Source of the DNA: Aquimarina sp. AU58
GTDB taxonomy: Bacteria; Bacteroidota; Bacteroidia; Flavobacteriales; Flavobacteriaceae
Direction: 5' to 3'
Assembly: GCF_900312745.1 (NCBI RefSeq)
Contig: NZ_OMPD01000014.1
Coordinates: forward strand, 1,240,001-1,304,000
DNA length: 64,000 nt
The notes beneath the pieces were generated by a model. That model did no database searches and was not told the origin of the DNA. It saw nothing but the letters and a program-made list of their open reading frames with translations. Position 1 is the first letter of the stretch. Each line of letters starts with the position of its first letter. Positions 28,776-38,414 of the stretch are shown here, piece after piece. Both the position numbers and the translations under genes were made by a program.

Positions 28776-29540
28776 GTGCAGAAAAAATACGTAACTATAA
28801 TTTTATTTCATTTTTTCTTTCTTTCGGTTTTCTGTCAAAGAAAAATGATAAAAGGAGTAATAGAAAATGATAGTTCAGAAGGAATTCATATCATTAATAA
28901 AACAGTCAATCTATTTACGATTACAAACAAAGAGGGAGTTTTCTTCATAGAAGCAACTATTGGAGATATAGTTGTTATTTCATCTGTTCAATATAATCTA
29001 AAGGTTATTGTGGTAAATAAAGATATGTATGACAATAAAGAATTTAATGTTACGCTAAAAGAAAACCTTAACGAATTAGATGAAGTAATTGTAGGGGTAC
29101 AATTATCAGGTAATTTAAATACTGATATTAAGGATATAAAGACAGAAGAATTGTTTAGCCCCGAAGATGTTGGAATACCTGTTTATGATGGAGTTCAGAT
29201 GGAGGAAATTGTGCCAATGCATAAAGCTATTATGTTTTATGGCATAGGATTTAGACTAGATATAGAAGCAACTTATAAAAATTTATCAGGATATTATAAA
29301 ACCTTAAAAACAACAAGAAAATTAGATAAAGAAAATAATAGTTTAGAGGCTATTCAGGATTTTTATGGTAAACAATTTTTGTCTACAGTATACAACCTCC
29401 CCGAAGAGAAAATATATGACTTTTTATTATTATGTATTCAAACCAGTGATATTCAATATGAATTTGGCAAAGAAAATCACAATGTGGTATTAAAAATATT
29501 CTCAGATAAACGAAAAGAGTTTGTGGTAAACAAACAATGA
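28776..29540 (+). CDS. CarboxypepD_reg-like secreted protein, copy 3 of 3
   Basis: 254 residues. The start is a GTG at 28776, which gives a complete signal peptide (KKYVTIILFHFFFLSVFCQ). Reg-like domain: GIHIINKTVNLFTITNKEGVFFIEATIGDIVVISSVQYN, then LNELDEVIVGVQLSGNLNTDI. C-terminal helices contain NLPEEKIYDFLLLC. It is closest to copy 2 in its SSVQY and LSGN motifs. Function unknown. Confidence 0.78.
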   Translation: MQKKYVTIILFHFFFLSVFCQRKMIKGVIENDSSEGIHIINKTVNLFTITNKEGVFFIEATIGDIVVISSVQYNLKVIVVNKDMYDNKEFNVTLKENLNELDEVIVGVQLSGNLNTDIKDIKTEELFSPEDVGIPVYDGVQMEEIVPMHKAIMFYGIGFRLDIEATYKNLSGYYKTLKTTRKLDKENNSLEAIQDFYGKQFLSTVYNLPEEKIYDFLLLCIQTSDIQYEFGKENHNVVLKIFSDKRKEFVVNKQ

Positions 29541-29678
29541 ATATATTGCTGCAGATAGTTAAATTTTACTAACAAGAGAATAGATTTTAACTCTTTGTTT
29601 CTAATGGTAAGAAGTTTGGCATAATTTTTTAATGCATACCATTAAAATTAATTACATTTAACGCTTTACAAATTTTAG

Positions 29679-30191
29679 ATGATGAACAAAACCTTACTGC
29701 TCTTTCTTTTTGTAGTGTCTGTTTCACTAAGTTCTTTTACAACTGCGCATAAGTTTTATGTAAGTGTAACTCAGGTAGATTATAATGCAAAACAACAGTC
29801 GTTACAAATTGTATCCAGAGTTTTTGTTGATGACATAGAAGAACTTCTAAAAGTACGATATGATGAGTCTACTAATTTAGATAAAGATGAAGAAAGCCTG
29901 AGAGTAGATAAAAATTTAGCAACATATCTTGGTCAGAAACTACAATTTGTAGTGAATGGAGAAGAAGTTTCTTTTACATTTTTAGGAAAAGAGTATGAAG
30001 ATGATCTTATCATTTGTTATTTAGAAATAGAAAATATTACTTCTTTAAATACTATAGAAATCACAAATCAAGTTTTGATGGATCTTTTTGAAGAACAACA
30101 GAATATTGTTCACGTTAAAAAAGGAAATCAACGCAAAAGCCTTATACTTGAAAAAGAAAAAGCTTTGGGGATGTTAAAGTTTAGTGAATAA
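29679..30191 (+). CDS. DUF6702-like secreted protein
   Basis: 170 residues, signal peptide LLLFLFVVSVSLSSFTTA. The mature start HKFYVSVTQVDYN and following IVSRVFVDDIEELL, then QLQFVVNGE and FLGKEYEDDLIICYLEIE, fit the DUF6702 family of Bacteroidota. Such genes commonly precede an M1 metallopeptidase, as here, where the peptidase begins 64 bp downstream. Function not known. A second ATG lies at 29682. Confidence 0.78.
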   Translation: MMNKTLLLFLFVVSVSLSSFTTAHKFYVSVTQVDYNAKQQSLQIVSRVFVDDIEELLKVRYDESTNLDKDEESLRVDKNLATYLGQKLQFVVNGEEVSFTFLGKEYEDDLIICYLEIENITSLNTIEITNQVLMDLFEEQQNIVHVKKGNQRKSLILEKEKALGMLKFSE

Positions 30192-30255
30192 ATCACTAAA
30201 CTTTTAAAAAACAATTACTTTGCGAAATCATAACATTAAATTCAAAACCATTACA

Positions 30256-32565
30256 ATGAAAAAGATACTTTTAGTCCTTTCGGTGACTTTTTTGATATCG
30301 GGTATTTCATATGCTCAAAATCAAGAAGAGGCTAAAAATGTTCGTGAATTAGGGCATACTAATCAGAACAAATTCAAACAAATGTACGACGAGTTTGCAA
30401 CTCCCAACATGTACAGAACAGGTTCTGGAGCCCCGGGTCCGGCTTATTACCAGCAACAGGCTGATTATAAGATGGATATTGAACTTGATGATAAAAACAA
30501 AAAACTATCAGGAAAAGAAACCATTACATATACTAACAATTCTCCTGATGATTTAGAATTCCTTTGGGTACAACTGGATCAGAATATGCGAGCTAAAGAC
30601 TCTAAAACTCCATTAATTCAATCAAATGGAATTGACCCTGCAACAACACCAGGAGGTTTTTTAAATAAATATCTTGCAGAACCTTTTGACGGTGGATTTA
30701 ATATTACTGCAGTAAAGGATAGTAGTGGAAATCCACTTAAATATACAATCAATAGAACTATGATGCGTGTAGAGATGCCTAAAGATTTGGCATCTGGCGA
30801 GAAATTTGTATTCTCAATTGATTGGTGGTACAATATTAATGATCATGTAAATGGTAGAGGTAGATCTGGATATGAAGAGTTTGAGGATGGAAATAGAGCG
30901 TATGTTATCGCTCAGTTTTATCCCCGTATGGCAGTGTATAACGATGTTGAAGGGTGGCAAAATCACCAGTTTTGGGGTAGAGGAGAGTTTGCATTACCAT
31001 TTGGTAACTTCGAAGTAAATATTACTGTTCCTGCAGATCATATTTTAGACGGAACCGGAGTATTAGTAAATAGAAAAGAAGTATTTACAAAAGACATGAT
31101 GAGCCGCTATGAAGCAGCAAAGAAATCATATAATGAGCCAGTTGTTATTGTAACCCAAAAGGAGGCTATAGCAAAAGAAAAAACATTTTCAGAAAAAAAG
31201 AAAACATGGAAACTAAAAGCCGAAAATGTACGTGACTTTGGTTTTGCTACTTCCAGAAGGTTTATTTGGGACATGATGGCTGTTAAAATAGGAGGGAAAG
31301 ATATAATGGCAGTATCGATGTACCCAAAAGAAGGAAATCCTCTTTGGGAAGATTGGTCTACAAAAGTAGTAGCCAGTACATTAAAATCGTATAGTCGAAT
31401 GACCTTCGATTACCCATATCACAAAGCCATCTCTGTACATGCAAAAAATCAAGGTATGGAATACCCTATGATTTGCTGGAATTACGGAAGACCAAAACCT
31501 GATGGGAGCTATAGCGATCGTGTAAAATATGGAATGATGAGTGTAATTATCCACGAAGTAGGCCATAACTTTTTCCCGATGATTGTGAATAGTGATGAAC
31601 GCCAATGGACCTGGATGGATGAAGGTCTTAATACTTTTGTGCAATATGTGGCAGAACAAGATTTTGGAGAATGGTATCCAAAGGCATTAGGGAATGATAA
31701 AAAATATCCATCTCGTCGTGGACCAGCAAAAAAGATTATACCCTATATGAGTGGAAATCAAAATTTCCTGTCTCCAATTATGTCTCAATCTAATAATATT
31801 CACCAATTCGGACCTAATGCATACTCAAAACCAGCGACAGGCTTAAATATTCTAAGAGAAACTGTAATGGGAAGAGATCTTTTTGATTATTCATTTAGAA
31901 CATATTCTCAGCGATGGATGTTTAAACACCCAACACCAGAAGACTTTTTTAGAACTATGGAAGATGCTTCTGCTTTTGATCTAGATTGGTTTTGGAGAGG
32001 ATGGTTCTATACTACAGATTATACCGACATTGGAGTGAAAGAAGTGAAGAAATTTGTAGTTTCTAAAGAACCAAATAAAAGAGTAAAAGAATATGCAGCA
32101 TCTGTAGGTGCTAAAGTGGAAGACCTTGGGCCGCTTGTATATATGGTTAAAGAGGGAAGCGAAGAATATGAAACAATTAAAAAGAATGGAAATATTATTA
32201 GTGATGCTAAAACATTAAAAGCATATCTAATGGATAATTTTTCTGTTAAAGAGCGTGAAAAACTTAAACAACCTAAGTTTTTCTATGAGATTACCTTTGA
32301 AAAACCAGGTGGACTTGTAATGCCATTGATCGTAGAATATACCTATGAAGATGGAACAACAGAGACAATAACATATCCTGCAGAAATATGGAGGAAAAAT
32401 GATGTTGAGGTAAAAAGAGCTGTAGCTTCTGAGAAAGCAATTTCTAAGATAGTAGTTGATCCTAAACAAGAGACGGCAGATATTGACACCTCAAATAATA
32501 GTTGGCCTCAAAGAAAGAAGCTAGGGAAATTTGAGCAATTTAAAAACAAAGTAAAAGGGCAGTAA
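30256..32565 (+). CDS. M1 family metallopeptidase, secreted
   Basis: Start taken at the ATG at 30256, which begins a signal peptide (MKKILLVLSVTFLISGISYAQ); an in-frame TTG at 30220 would add twelve residues before it. 769 residues. Zinc site HEVGH followed by E in WTWMDEGLNTF (HExxH-x18-E), near residues 434-457, with MEYPMICWNYG as the upstream GAMEN-like element. Aminopeptidase-N-like N-terminal beta domain and a C-terminal extension are present. Acts on peptides in the periplasm or outside. A terminator follows at 32592. Confidence 0.92.
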   Translation: MKKILLVLSVTFLISGISYAQNQEEAKNVRELGHTNQNKFKQMYDEFATPNMYRTGSGAPGPAYYQQQADYKMDIELDDKNKKLSGKETITYTNNSPDDLEFLWVQLDQNMRAKDSKTPLIQSNGIDPATTPGGFLNKYLAEPFDGGFNITAVKDSSGNPLKYTINRTMMRVEMPKDLASGEKFVFSIDWWYNINDHVNGRGRSGYEEFEDGNRAYVIAQFYPRMAVYNDVEGWQNHQFWGRGEFALPFGNFEVNITVPADHILDGTGVLVNRKEVFTKDMMSRYEAAKKSYNEPVVIVTQKEAIAKEKTFSEKKKTWKLKAENVRDFGFATSRRFIWDMMAVKIGGKDIMAVSMYPKEGNPLWEDWSTKVVASTLKSYSRMTFDYPYHKAISVHAKNQGMEYPMICWNYGRPKPDGSYSDRVKYGMMSVIIHEVGHNFFPMIVNSDERQWTWMDEGLNTFVQYVAEQDFGEWYPKALGNDKKYPSRRGPAKKIIPYMSGNQNFLSPIMSQSNNIHQFGPNAYSKPATGLNILRETVMGRDLFDYSFRTYSQRWMFKHPTPEDFFRTMEDASAFDLDWFWRGWFYTTDYTDIGVKEVKKFVVSKEPNKRVKEYAASVGAKVEDLGPLVYMVKEGSEEYETIKKNGNIISDAKTLKAYLMDNFSVKEREKLKQPKFFYEITFEKPGGLVMPLIVEYTYEDGTTETITYPAEIWRKNDVEVKRAVASEKAISKIVVDPKQETADIDTSNNSWPQRKKLGKFEQFKNKVKGQ

Positions 32566-32591
32566 TCTGTTGTTTTACAAAAGATAAATAA

Positions 32592-32627
32592 AAGCCGTCC
32601 CGGAAGTCTTTTCGGGATGGCTTTTTT
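32592..32627 (+). terminator. Intrinsic terminator after the M1 peptidase gene
   Basis: Stem AAGCCGTCCCG / CGGGATGGCTT (one G-T pair) with a 10-nt loop, followed by TTTT. Confidence 0.85.
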
Positions 32628-32640
32628 ACACAATATTGAT

Positions 32641-32648
32641 TATATTTG
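32641..32648 (+). promoter_or_regulatory. -7 box of the tatA-like gene
   Basis: TATATTTG ending 7 bp before the ATG at 32656, implying a leaderless or very short-leader mRNA. No TTG is found at the usual -33 distance. Confidence 0.4.
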
Positions 32649-32655
32649 CATTGTT

Positions 32656-32949
32656 ATGACAACTCTACCTTTATTTATTAGCGGAACCGAAATTGCCTTT
32701 ATTGTTTTTATATTGGTTATGGTTTTTGGAGCAGATAAGATTCCTGAGATTGCACGAGGATTGGGTAAAGGAATGCGTATCGTTAAAGATGCAACCAATG
32801 ATATCAAAACCGAAATTACCAAAAGTGCAGAAAAACATGGTATTGATATCGATATTCCTACTTCTATTACATCTGATATAAAAAAGGAGATCGACCAGGT
32901 CAAAGATGATATTGATAAAGTTACTGGTCCAATAAAACGCAAATTCTAA
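32656..32949 (+). CDS. tatA: Sec-independent (Tat) translocase subunit TatA/TatB
   Basis: 97 residues from the ATG at 32656; an in-frame ATG 39 bp upstream lies before the promoter box and is rejected. A single N-terminal membrane helix (GTEIAFIVFILVMVFGADKIPEIARGLGKGMRIVKDA) has the FGADKIPEIARGLGKG hinge and amphipathic helix diagnostic of TatA/B, then a charged tail. It forms the twin-arginine export pore with TatC, which is not in the window. Symbol is by family; TatA and TatB cannot be separated by sequence here. Confidence 0.88.
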   Translation: MTTLPLFISGTEIAFIVFILVMVFGADKIPEIARGLGKGMRIVKDATNDIKTEITKSAEKHGIDIDIPTSITSDIKKEIDQVKDDIDKVTGPIKRKF

Positions 32950-33295
32950 ATTACAATATCCTTTCATAAACTTGTTTTTTTGTTTATTTCTCCTTGTAAA
33001 TTCTGATTAATATTCAAAAAAATGAATATTTTTTTGAAACATTTTCATTTTTAATAACAAACGATTAAACTCCCCGTGAACACTGGCTTTTTACAAGGCT
33101 TTAGTAGTATTTTTTAGTCCTATGCAAGCATAATATTGGTGTTTTTTATGAATATATGATAATTTAATTGTAAAATATTTGAATATAATTTAATACATTA
33201 GCTATGAAATTATTAAAATGATAATTATTCGCAATTTTTGCGAGATTGTCATTTATTGACTTTTACACACAAACTCTTAAAAACTTATTCTAAAA
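32950..33295. other. Intergenic region upstream of the S8 protease
   Basis: 346 bp of AT-rich DNA without an ORF. Just after tatA, ATAAAC and GTTTAT flank a T-rich stretch (about 32966-32990), a weak terminator candidate. No clear TAnnTTTG promoter was found for the protease gene. Confidence 0.35.
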
Positions 33296-34795
33296 ATGAA
33301 AAAGATTACTCTTCTAACTTTAGGACTAATTCTTGTATTTTCTTGCTCTAAAGAAAATCCTAATGAAATTGTAGAACCAAATTCGGAAATTTCTGAATCT
33401 CAAAAATTACTTTCTGTATCACAAGTTAATAGATATATCGAAGGCGAATTAAAACAAAATGGTGATGTAAACTGGATGAAAGCACCTTCTGTGGTATTAT
33501 GGAGCGCTGTAGTGCACGGTGGAGAAGTGTTAAGTGTTGGTTTTGGAGAAAAAGGAGAAAGTTTCTCTATCCAAAGATCATCAAGACTAAATGATGCTAG
33601 AGAAAATGTATATAATATTATACAGTCTAAAGAAGGAGCAAGTAAGTCTAATTCTGTAATATCTGCCGATGAAATACTTAATGTAACGGATGTGAAAGTT
33701 ACTAGTTTAGAGACCGTAAAAGCTTTACAAAAGGCAGATCAAATTCGTTATTTAGATCCAATTGGTTATGGTTTTTACCTACAAGAAGATAATTCAAACC
33801 AACAGAAATCTGCGGGATGTAGTAAAAGTGGACAATCTATAAATAGCGGGGATTATAGAGTAATTTCACCTAATGCACGATTACCTTGGAATTTTGATAT
33901 TCATAAAGTACCACAGGCTTGGAATTATAGTACTGGGGCAGGTATAACTGTTGGTTTGATTGATACCGGAATTTCTGCAAGTCAGAATTTATTGGGTAGT
34001 GGATTTAATGATGGGGCTTCTAATGGAAGGTTTGTACAACGATTTGGTACTTTTATCGACTCTCCGTGGTGGTGGTCTAATAACTTAGATGGCCCAAATG
34101 ATAAGTGTGGGCATGGTACTTCTATGGCATCAGCAATTGCATCACCCCGTAATGACGATTTTATGCCAGTAGGAGTAGCGTATAACTGTAATTTGGTTGC
34201 TTATAGAGGAACAGAGGATGTTGTACTAAATGATTATCATGAGCGTAAAGGAGTAAGTAATGCATTAAAAGCATTAGGAAATAGAGGAGATGTTAAGATT
34301 ATCTCGATGTCTATTGGGTATCCCTGGTCTATTGGTAATGTAAAAGATGCCGTAAAATATGCATATGGGAAAGGGAAAATGATAATCGCTGCGGGAGGTA
34401 CATCGACTTCGTTTACAAATTGGTATGGTGTTATTTTTCCAGCAAGTATGTCAGAGACTGTTGCGGTTACAGGTATAAAAGATAATGGATATAATCGTTG
34501 TAATATCTGTCATGATGGTAGTAAAATCGATTTTACTATTGTGATGGAGAGAGCAGGAAACTCTAATAGAAATGTACCCGTATTAGGGTTTAATACAGGA
34601 ATACAAACTTATGTAGGAGGATCTTCTGTCGCAACGGCTACCACAGCAGGAATTGCTGCTTTGGTATGGGCTCGTAATCCTAATATGACTAGAGCTCAAG
34701 TGCTGGATAAACTAAAGAAAGCAGGAGAGTTTTACCCTAATCGTAATAGTAAATTTGGTTATGGTAATATTGATGCATTAAAAGCGGTTCAATAA
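33296..34795 (+). CDS. Subtilisin-like serine protease (S8), lipoprotein
   Basis: 499 residues. Lipoprotein signal peptide with lipobox LVFSC near residue 17. A propeptide-like region extends to about residue 175. The catalytic triad is visible: Asp in VGLIDTGIS (about 222), His in KCGHGTSMASAIA (about 274) and Ser in YVGGSSVATATTAG (about 443). This is the standard S8 order. Membrane-anchored extracytoplasmic protease; substrate unknown. A terminator follows. Confidence 0.93.
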   Translation: MKKITLLTLGLILVFSCSKENPNEIVEPNSEISESQKLLSVSQVNRYIEGELKQNGDVNWMKAPSVVLWSAVVHGGEVLSVGFGEKGESFSIQRSSRLNDARENVYNIIQSKEGASKSNSVISADEILNVTDVKVTSLETVKALQKADQIRYLDPIGYGFYLQEDNSNQQKSAGCSKSGQSINSGDYRVISPNARLPWNFDIHKVPQAWNYSTGAGITVGLIDTGISASQNLLGSGFNDGASNGRFVQRFGTFIDSPWWWSNNLDGPNDKCGHGTSMASAIASPRNDDFMPVGVAYNCNLVAYRGTEDVVLNDYHERKGVSNALKALGNRGDVKIISMSIGYPWSIGNVKDAVKYAYGKGKMIIAAGGTSTSFTNWYGVIFPASMSETVAVTGIKDNGYNRCNICHDGSKIDFTIVMERAGNSNRNVPVLGFNTGIQTYVGGSSVATATTAGIAALVWARNPNMTRAQVLDKLKKAGEFYPNRNSKFGYGNIDALKAVQ

Positions 34796-34816
34796 AACAG
34801 ATGAAATATAAAACAT

Positions 34817-34855
34817 AAGGCTGTGGTATTTAGATGTCACAGCCTTGTGTTTTTG
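34817..34855 (+). terminator. Terminator between the S8 protease and the O-methyltransferase
   Basis: Stem AAGGCTGTG / CACAGCCTT with a 12-nt loop, then GTGTTTTTG. The convergent gene ends at 34862, so the hairpin may serve both strands. Confidence 0.75.
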
Positions 34856-34861
34856 TAAAAG

Positions 34862-35503
34862 TTATAGTACTCTACTAATGGTTAACCCATCTCTAATAGG
34901 TAATAATACAGTTTCTATTCGTTTATCTTCGATCAAAAGCGTATTGTATTCCAAAAGAGCTTTGGTAGAAACATCCTCTTCTTCAACTTTTTCGATTACT
35001 TTACCATTCCATAATACATTGTCAGATAAAATTACACCTCCAGGATTCATTTTATTAATAATCAATTCAAAATAAGTAGGATAATTAGGTTTATCAGCAT
35101 CTATAAACACCAGATCAAATTTCATATCCAGATTTGGAATAATTTCGGTAGCATCACCAATATGTTGATGAATTTGTTTTCCATGATCAGAAAGGTCAAA
35201 ATATTTTCTTTGAAAGTCTTCTAACTCCTCATTAATGTCAATGGTGTGTAATTCTCCATCTTTTTGAATCCCTTCGGCAAGGCATATGGCAGAATACCCT
35301 GTATACGTTCCTATTTCCAGTATGTTTTTTGGGTGAATAAGTTTAGCTAACATGCTTAAAACACGCCCTTGATAAGCACCACTAAGCATTCTGGGTTGTA
35401 ATATTTTTTGATATGTTTCACGATTTAATTGTTGTAGTAATTCAGGCTCTTTTTGGGTGTGATTTACTACATATGTATCCAGTTCTTCAGGAATAAAATG
35501 CAT
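34862..35503 (-). CDS. O-methyltransferase, class I (CCoAOMT-like)
   Basis: 213 residues. SAM-binding motif ILEIGTYTGYSAICLAEGI near residues 59-77, VFIDADKPNYPTYFE (metal/substrate region, about 132) and GGVILSDNVLWNGKV. This is the catechol/caffeoyl-CoA O-methyltransferase family of cation-dependent enzymes. It lies 54 bp downstream of ACMSD at the end of the kynurenine cluster, so a phenolic or ortho-hydroxy metabolite may be its substrate (inference only). Confidence 0.88.
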   Translation of the reverse strand: MHFIPEELDTYVVNHTQKEPELLQQLNRETYQKILQPRMLSGAYQGRVLSMLAKLIHPKNILEIGTYTGYSAICLAEGIQKDGELHTIDINEELEDFQRKYFDLSDHGKQIHQHIGDATEIIPNLDMKFDLVFIDADKPNYPTYFELIINKMNPGGVILSDNVLWNGKVIEKVEEEDVSTKALLEYNTLLIEDKRIETVLLPIRDGLTISRVL

Positions 35504-35557
35504 GATTATATTGGTTTTTAGATATAAAAATAGAATGTTTTATAACGATTTTTGTTC

Positions 35558-36655
35558 CTAATGAACTTTTTCTTTACCTAAAATTTTATCAATTAAATCT
35601 TGTTTTGCTTTTTCATTATCACCAAATAACCAACGTAGAACATTATCTTCCCAGATATCATCATATTCTTCTGTAGTTATAATATTACGATCCAGTGCTA
35701 AATCCAGAATTTTCCCAGGATAGGATGATTGAGGTGCACTTTCCATTTCTCCCAATGGGTAAGGGTCATCTAGTCCCATAATTACTTGATTACTGCCTTG
35801 TCGATCTACAGTTAGTTTTAATGAATCTGTGTCATGTACTAGGGTGTCAAAATAGATGTTAGGATGTCCTACAGCTTTTCGAGGATGTTGTTTCCCCTCA
35901 AACAAGTCTGGCCTTCCGTCAAATCCTTGAATACGTCTTCCTAGATTCATTTGTGCTAATTGTCCTCCATGAGCGAAGCAAGTTCTTATATTGGGATAGC
36001 GACTTTGCATTCCGTTAAGAGTATAAAAATGATAAGCGTCACCACATTGTGCAAGCATCCATACCAAATGAAAACGCCAGGAAACATTTTCTAATTTGAT
36101 CATTTTATCACCATCATAAGGGTGAACTTCTATAGCTAATTTATATTTGTCTGCTAGTTCAAAAATCGGATCATTTTCTTCATCAAAAATACATCGCCAC
36201 TGTCCAATAGAATCCATAAAGTGAGTAGGTAAGCATAGTACATGCATTCCTAATTCTTCTACACAACGCTCCATTTCCCATAGTGCTCCGTTAATGAATC
36301 CGGGGTGTATAACAAAACCACAAGAGAACTTATCTGGGTGATCTTGTTGTACGTGGGCATTAAAATCATTTTGAAATCGTAATGCATGTTTCATTTCCTC
36401 TAGACGTAAACCGTTACCATATAATTGAGAAAGGTTTAGTACTACTGCATGATCAATTTTGTTATGCTCCATCCACTCTAATTTTTCATCTAAGAAAAAA
36501 CTAGAATGAGTAACCGGGCGTTTCCACCCTTTTTGTAACATGTATTTACGCTCATCATCTACCCAAAAAATCTCTTTGTCTTTCATAAACTGAGGAATCT
36601 CTTCTGGGTATGGCAGTAAATGTGAATGACCGTTTATGCGAAGTTTTCTTTTCAT
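35558..36655 (-). CDS. 2-amino-3-carboxymuconate-6-semialdehyde decarboxylase (ACMSD)
   Basis: 365 residues from the ATG at 36655 (MKRKLRINGHSHLLPYPEEIP). A longer frame starting at 36727 would run into the end of the dioxygenase gene and is not favoured. Amidohydrolase-fold metal ligands are visible: HSH near residue 10, EVHPYDG, FAHGGQLAQMN and the late Asp in MGLDDPYPLGE. ACMSD decarboxylates ACMS to 2-aminomuconate semialdehyde, diverting it from quinolinate and NAD synthesis. It directly follows the 3-hydroxyanthranilate dioxygenase that makes its substrate. Confidence 0.9.
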   Translation of the reverse strand: MKRKLRINGHSHLLPYPEEIPQFMKDKEIFWVDDERKYMLQKGWKRPVTHSSFFLDEKLEWMEHNKIDHAVVLNLSQLYGNGLRLEEMKHALRFQNDFNAHVQQDHPDKFSCGFVIHPGFINGALWEMERCVEELGMHVLCLPTHFMDSIGQWRCIFDEENDPIFELADKYKLAIEVHPYDGDKMIKLENVSWRFHLVWMLAQCGDAYHFYTLNGMQSRYPNIRTCFAHGGQLAQMNLGRRIQGFDGRPDLFEGKQHPRKAVGHPNIYFDTLVHDTDSLKLTVDRQGSNQVIMGLDDPYPLGEMESAPQSSYPGKILDLALDRNIITTEEYDDIWEDNVLRWLFGDNEKAKQDLIDKILGKEKVH

Positions 36656-36701
36656 TATAGATGTTATCCCTGTTGTTTGTACAGGGATCTTTTTAATTAG
36701 G

Positions 36702-37232
36702 TTATTGTTTTTTCTTTTTTGGAGCATCCATTACACTTCCACAATTAGAACAAGTGCATTTTGTCTTATCACTATAATATGTATCAAAAATTATAGGCAT
36801 ATCAGTTTCTATATTATCCAACGCAAATTTTTCTCTATATAGTTGGGTATTACAGTTTTCACAATACCACTCCAAAGCATCTAGCATTTTTTCTTCTCGA
36901 GGATATTCAATTACCAAACCTACTGTGTTTGCTCCTCGTTGTGGAGAATGAGGGACTTTGGGGGGTAATAGATAAATATCACCTTCTTTGATATGAACAT
37001 CTTTAGGTTCGCCATTATCTATTATTTTTAATATCATATCTCCTTCTACCTGATAGAAAAACTCTGGTGTTTCATTATAATGATAGTCCTTTCTATTATT
37101 AGGTCCCCCAACAACCATTACAATAAAATCTCCGTCTTTCCATACACATTTATTACCAACAGGAGGTTTTAGTAAATGGCGATGTTCGTCTATCCAGGCT
37201 TTAAAATTTAATGGTGAAACTAGATTGCTCAT
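36702..37232 (-). CDS. nbaC: 3-hydroxyanthranilate 3,4-dioxygenase
   Basis: 176 residues, the bacterial length. Cupin Fe(II) site with NNRKDYHYNETPEFFYQVEGDM (His and Glu ligands, substrate Arg near 47) and LPPKVPHSPQRG. The C-terminal rubredoxin-like site has two CxxC pairs (WYCENCNTQ and CTCSNCGS), as in bacterial enzymes. Opens 3-hydroxyanthranilate to ACMS. It lies 46 bp before ACMSD in the same operon. Confidence 0.95.
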   Translation of the reverse strand: MSNLVSPLNFKAWIDEHRHLLKPPVGNKCVWKDGDFIVMVVGGPNNRKDYHYNETPEFFYQVEGDMILKIIDNGEPKDVHIKEGDIYLLPPKVPHSPQRGANTVGLVIEYPREEKMLDALEWYCENCNTQLYREKFALDNIETDMPIIFDTYYSDKTKCTCSNCGSVMDAPKKKKQ

Positions 37233-37363
37233 ATGCTTGTTTTAATTTAGATGTATTGTTTATTCTATAGCATAAATACTATCATTATAATCTACACTAT
37301 TGATTAGTATTTTGTATTAAATTTAATTATTTTGATTGTTATTTTGTAATAACAAATAGTTAA

Positions 37364-38143
37364 CTATAAAGACTTTGTTCTTCCTCCATCAACGGGAAGG
37401 TTTATTCCGTTGATATAAGATGCAGCTTCAGATGCCAAAAATGCTATAGCATAAGCTATTTCCTGCGGTTTGGCAAATCGTTTTGCCGGCACTTCATTTT
37501 TCATAGCATCAGAAGCTTCTTCTATTGATTTTCCTAGTTTTGTTGCTTTGTTATTAATGATTTCATTTAGTCGTTCTGTCGCCGTAGCACCGGGCAACAC
37601 ATTGTTTACAGTAATTCCAAATACGCCAAGTTCATTAGCTAATGTTTTTGACCAGTTTGCTACTGCACCACGAATGGTATTAGAAACACCTAGTCCATTC
37701 AATGGTTGTTTTACAGAAGTTGAAATAATATTGATTATTCTTCCGTACCCTTCTTTCTTCATTCCCGGTACTACAGTTTGTGCCAGGATATGATTACATT
37801 TCAAGTGTTGGGTAAAGGCGCGTTCGAATTCTTCCAGAGAGGCATTAAACACTGGCCCCCCGGCAGGCCCTCCTGTGTTATTTACTAAAATATGAAAAGC
37901 TTGCCCTGTAGCAGAAATTTTTTGCTGTAGGCTTTCTGGATTCTCAAAATCTGCTACGATATAAGTATGTGATTGCCCTTGATCTGTTGCTAATTCTGTT
38001 AGAACGTGTTGAAGTTTTTCTTCATTCCTGGCAACTAAGGTAACATTAGCTCCTAATTCGGCCAATTGTTTAGCAGATGCTTTTCCTATACCTTGAGTAC
38101 TCCCACAAACTAATGCATTTTTATGAGTTAGACCTAGATTCAT
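37364..38143 (-). CDS. SDR family oxidoreductase in the kynurenine cluster
   Basis: 259 residues. NAD(P)-binding TQGIGKASA near residues 16-24, VNNTGG near 88, a Ser in IINIISTSVKQP and C-terminal GINLPVDGGRTKSL typical of classical SDRs. The usual YxxxK active site is not obvious: after ISTSVKQPLNGLGVSNTIRGAVANWSKTLANELG the Tyr position seems replaced, while the region aligns otherwise. Its role in kynurenine breakdown is undefined; an oxidoreductase acting on a muconate-derived aldehyde or acid is possible. Confidence 0.82.
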   Translation of the reverse strand: MNLGLTHKNALVCGSTQGIGKASAKQLAELGANVTLVARNEEKLQHVLTELATDQGQSHTYIVADFENPESLQQKISATGQAFHILVNNTGGPAGGPVFNASLEEFERAFTQHLKCNHILAQTVVPGMKKEGYGRIINIISTSVKQPLNGLGVSNTIRGAVANWSKTLANELGVFGITVNNVLPGATATERLNEIINNKATKLGKSIEEASDAMKNEVPAKRFAKPQEIAYAIAFLASEAASYINGINLPVDGGRTKSL

Positions 38144-38414
38144 TTTTTTAGTATTTAGATGTTAGTATTGAGATGATTATAGAAATTTTCAATTTCATAT
38201 TTTCTAATGTGTTTACTTATAAAAGTTCAAAAGTGTATTCTTCTGTTCATTATTTATTTTTATACGCTACAATTATTTAAAATGTTTAAAACAGATGTAA
38301 ACAGTATTTTTATTAATAATTATCTGATTTATTACATTTAAGTATCAGTAAATCTTATTTTTTCTAGTTGCCTGATCTCTTAATTCTGATTCCTCAATAC
38401 TTAATACTCATATC

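Noticed and set aside
32640..32967. Two antisense ORFs opposite tatA
   Set aside because: They are shadows of the well-supported TatA frame with no features of their own.
36656..36727. Longer N-terminus for ACMSD
   Set aside because: It would overlap the end of the dioxygenase gene and adds residues not found in the family; the start at 36655 fits the RINGHSH beginning.
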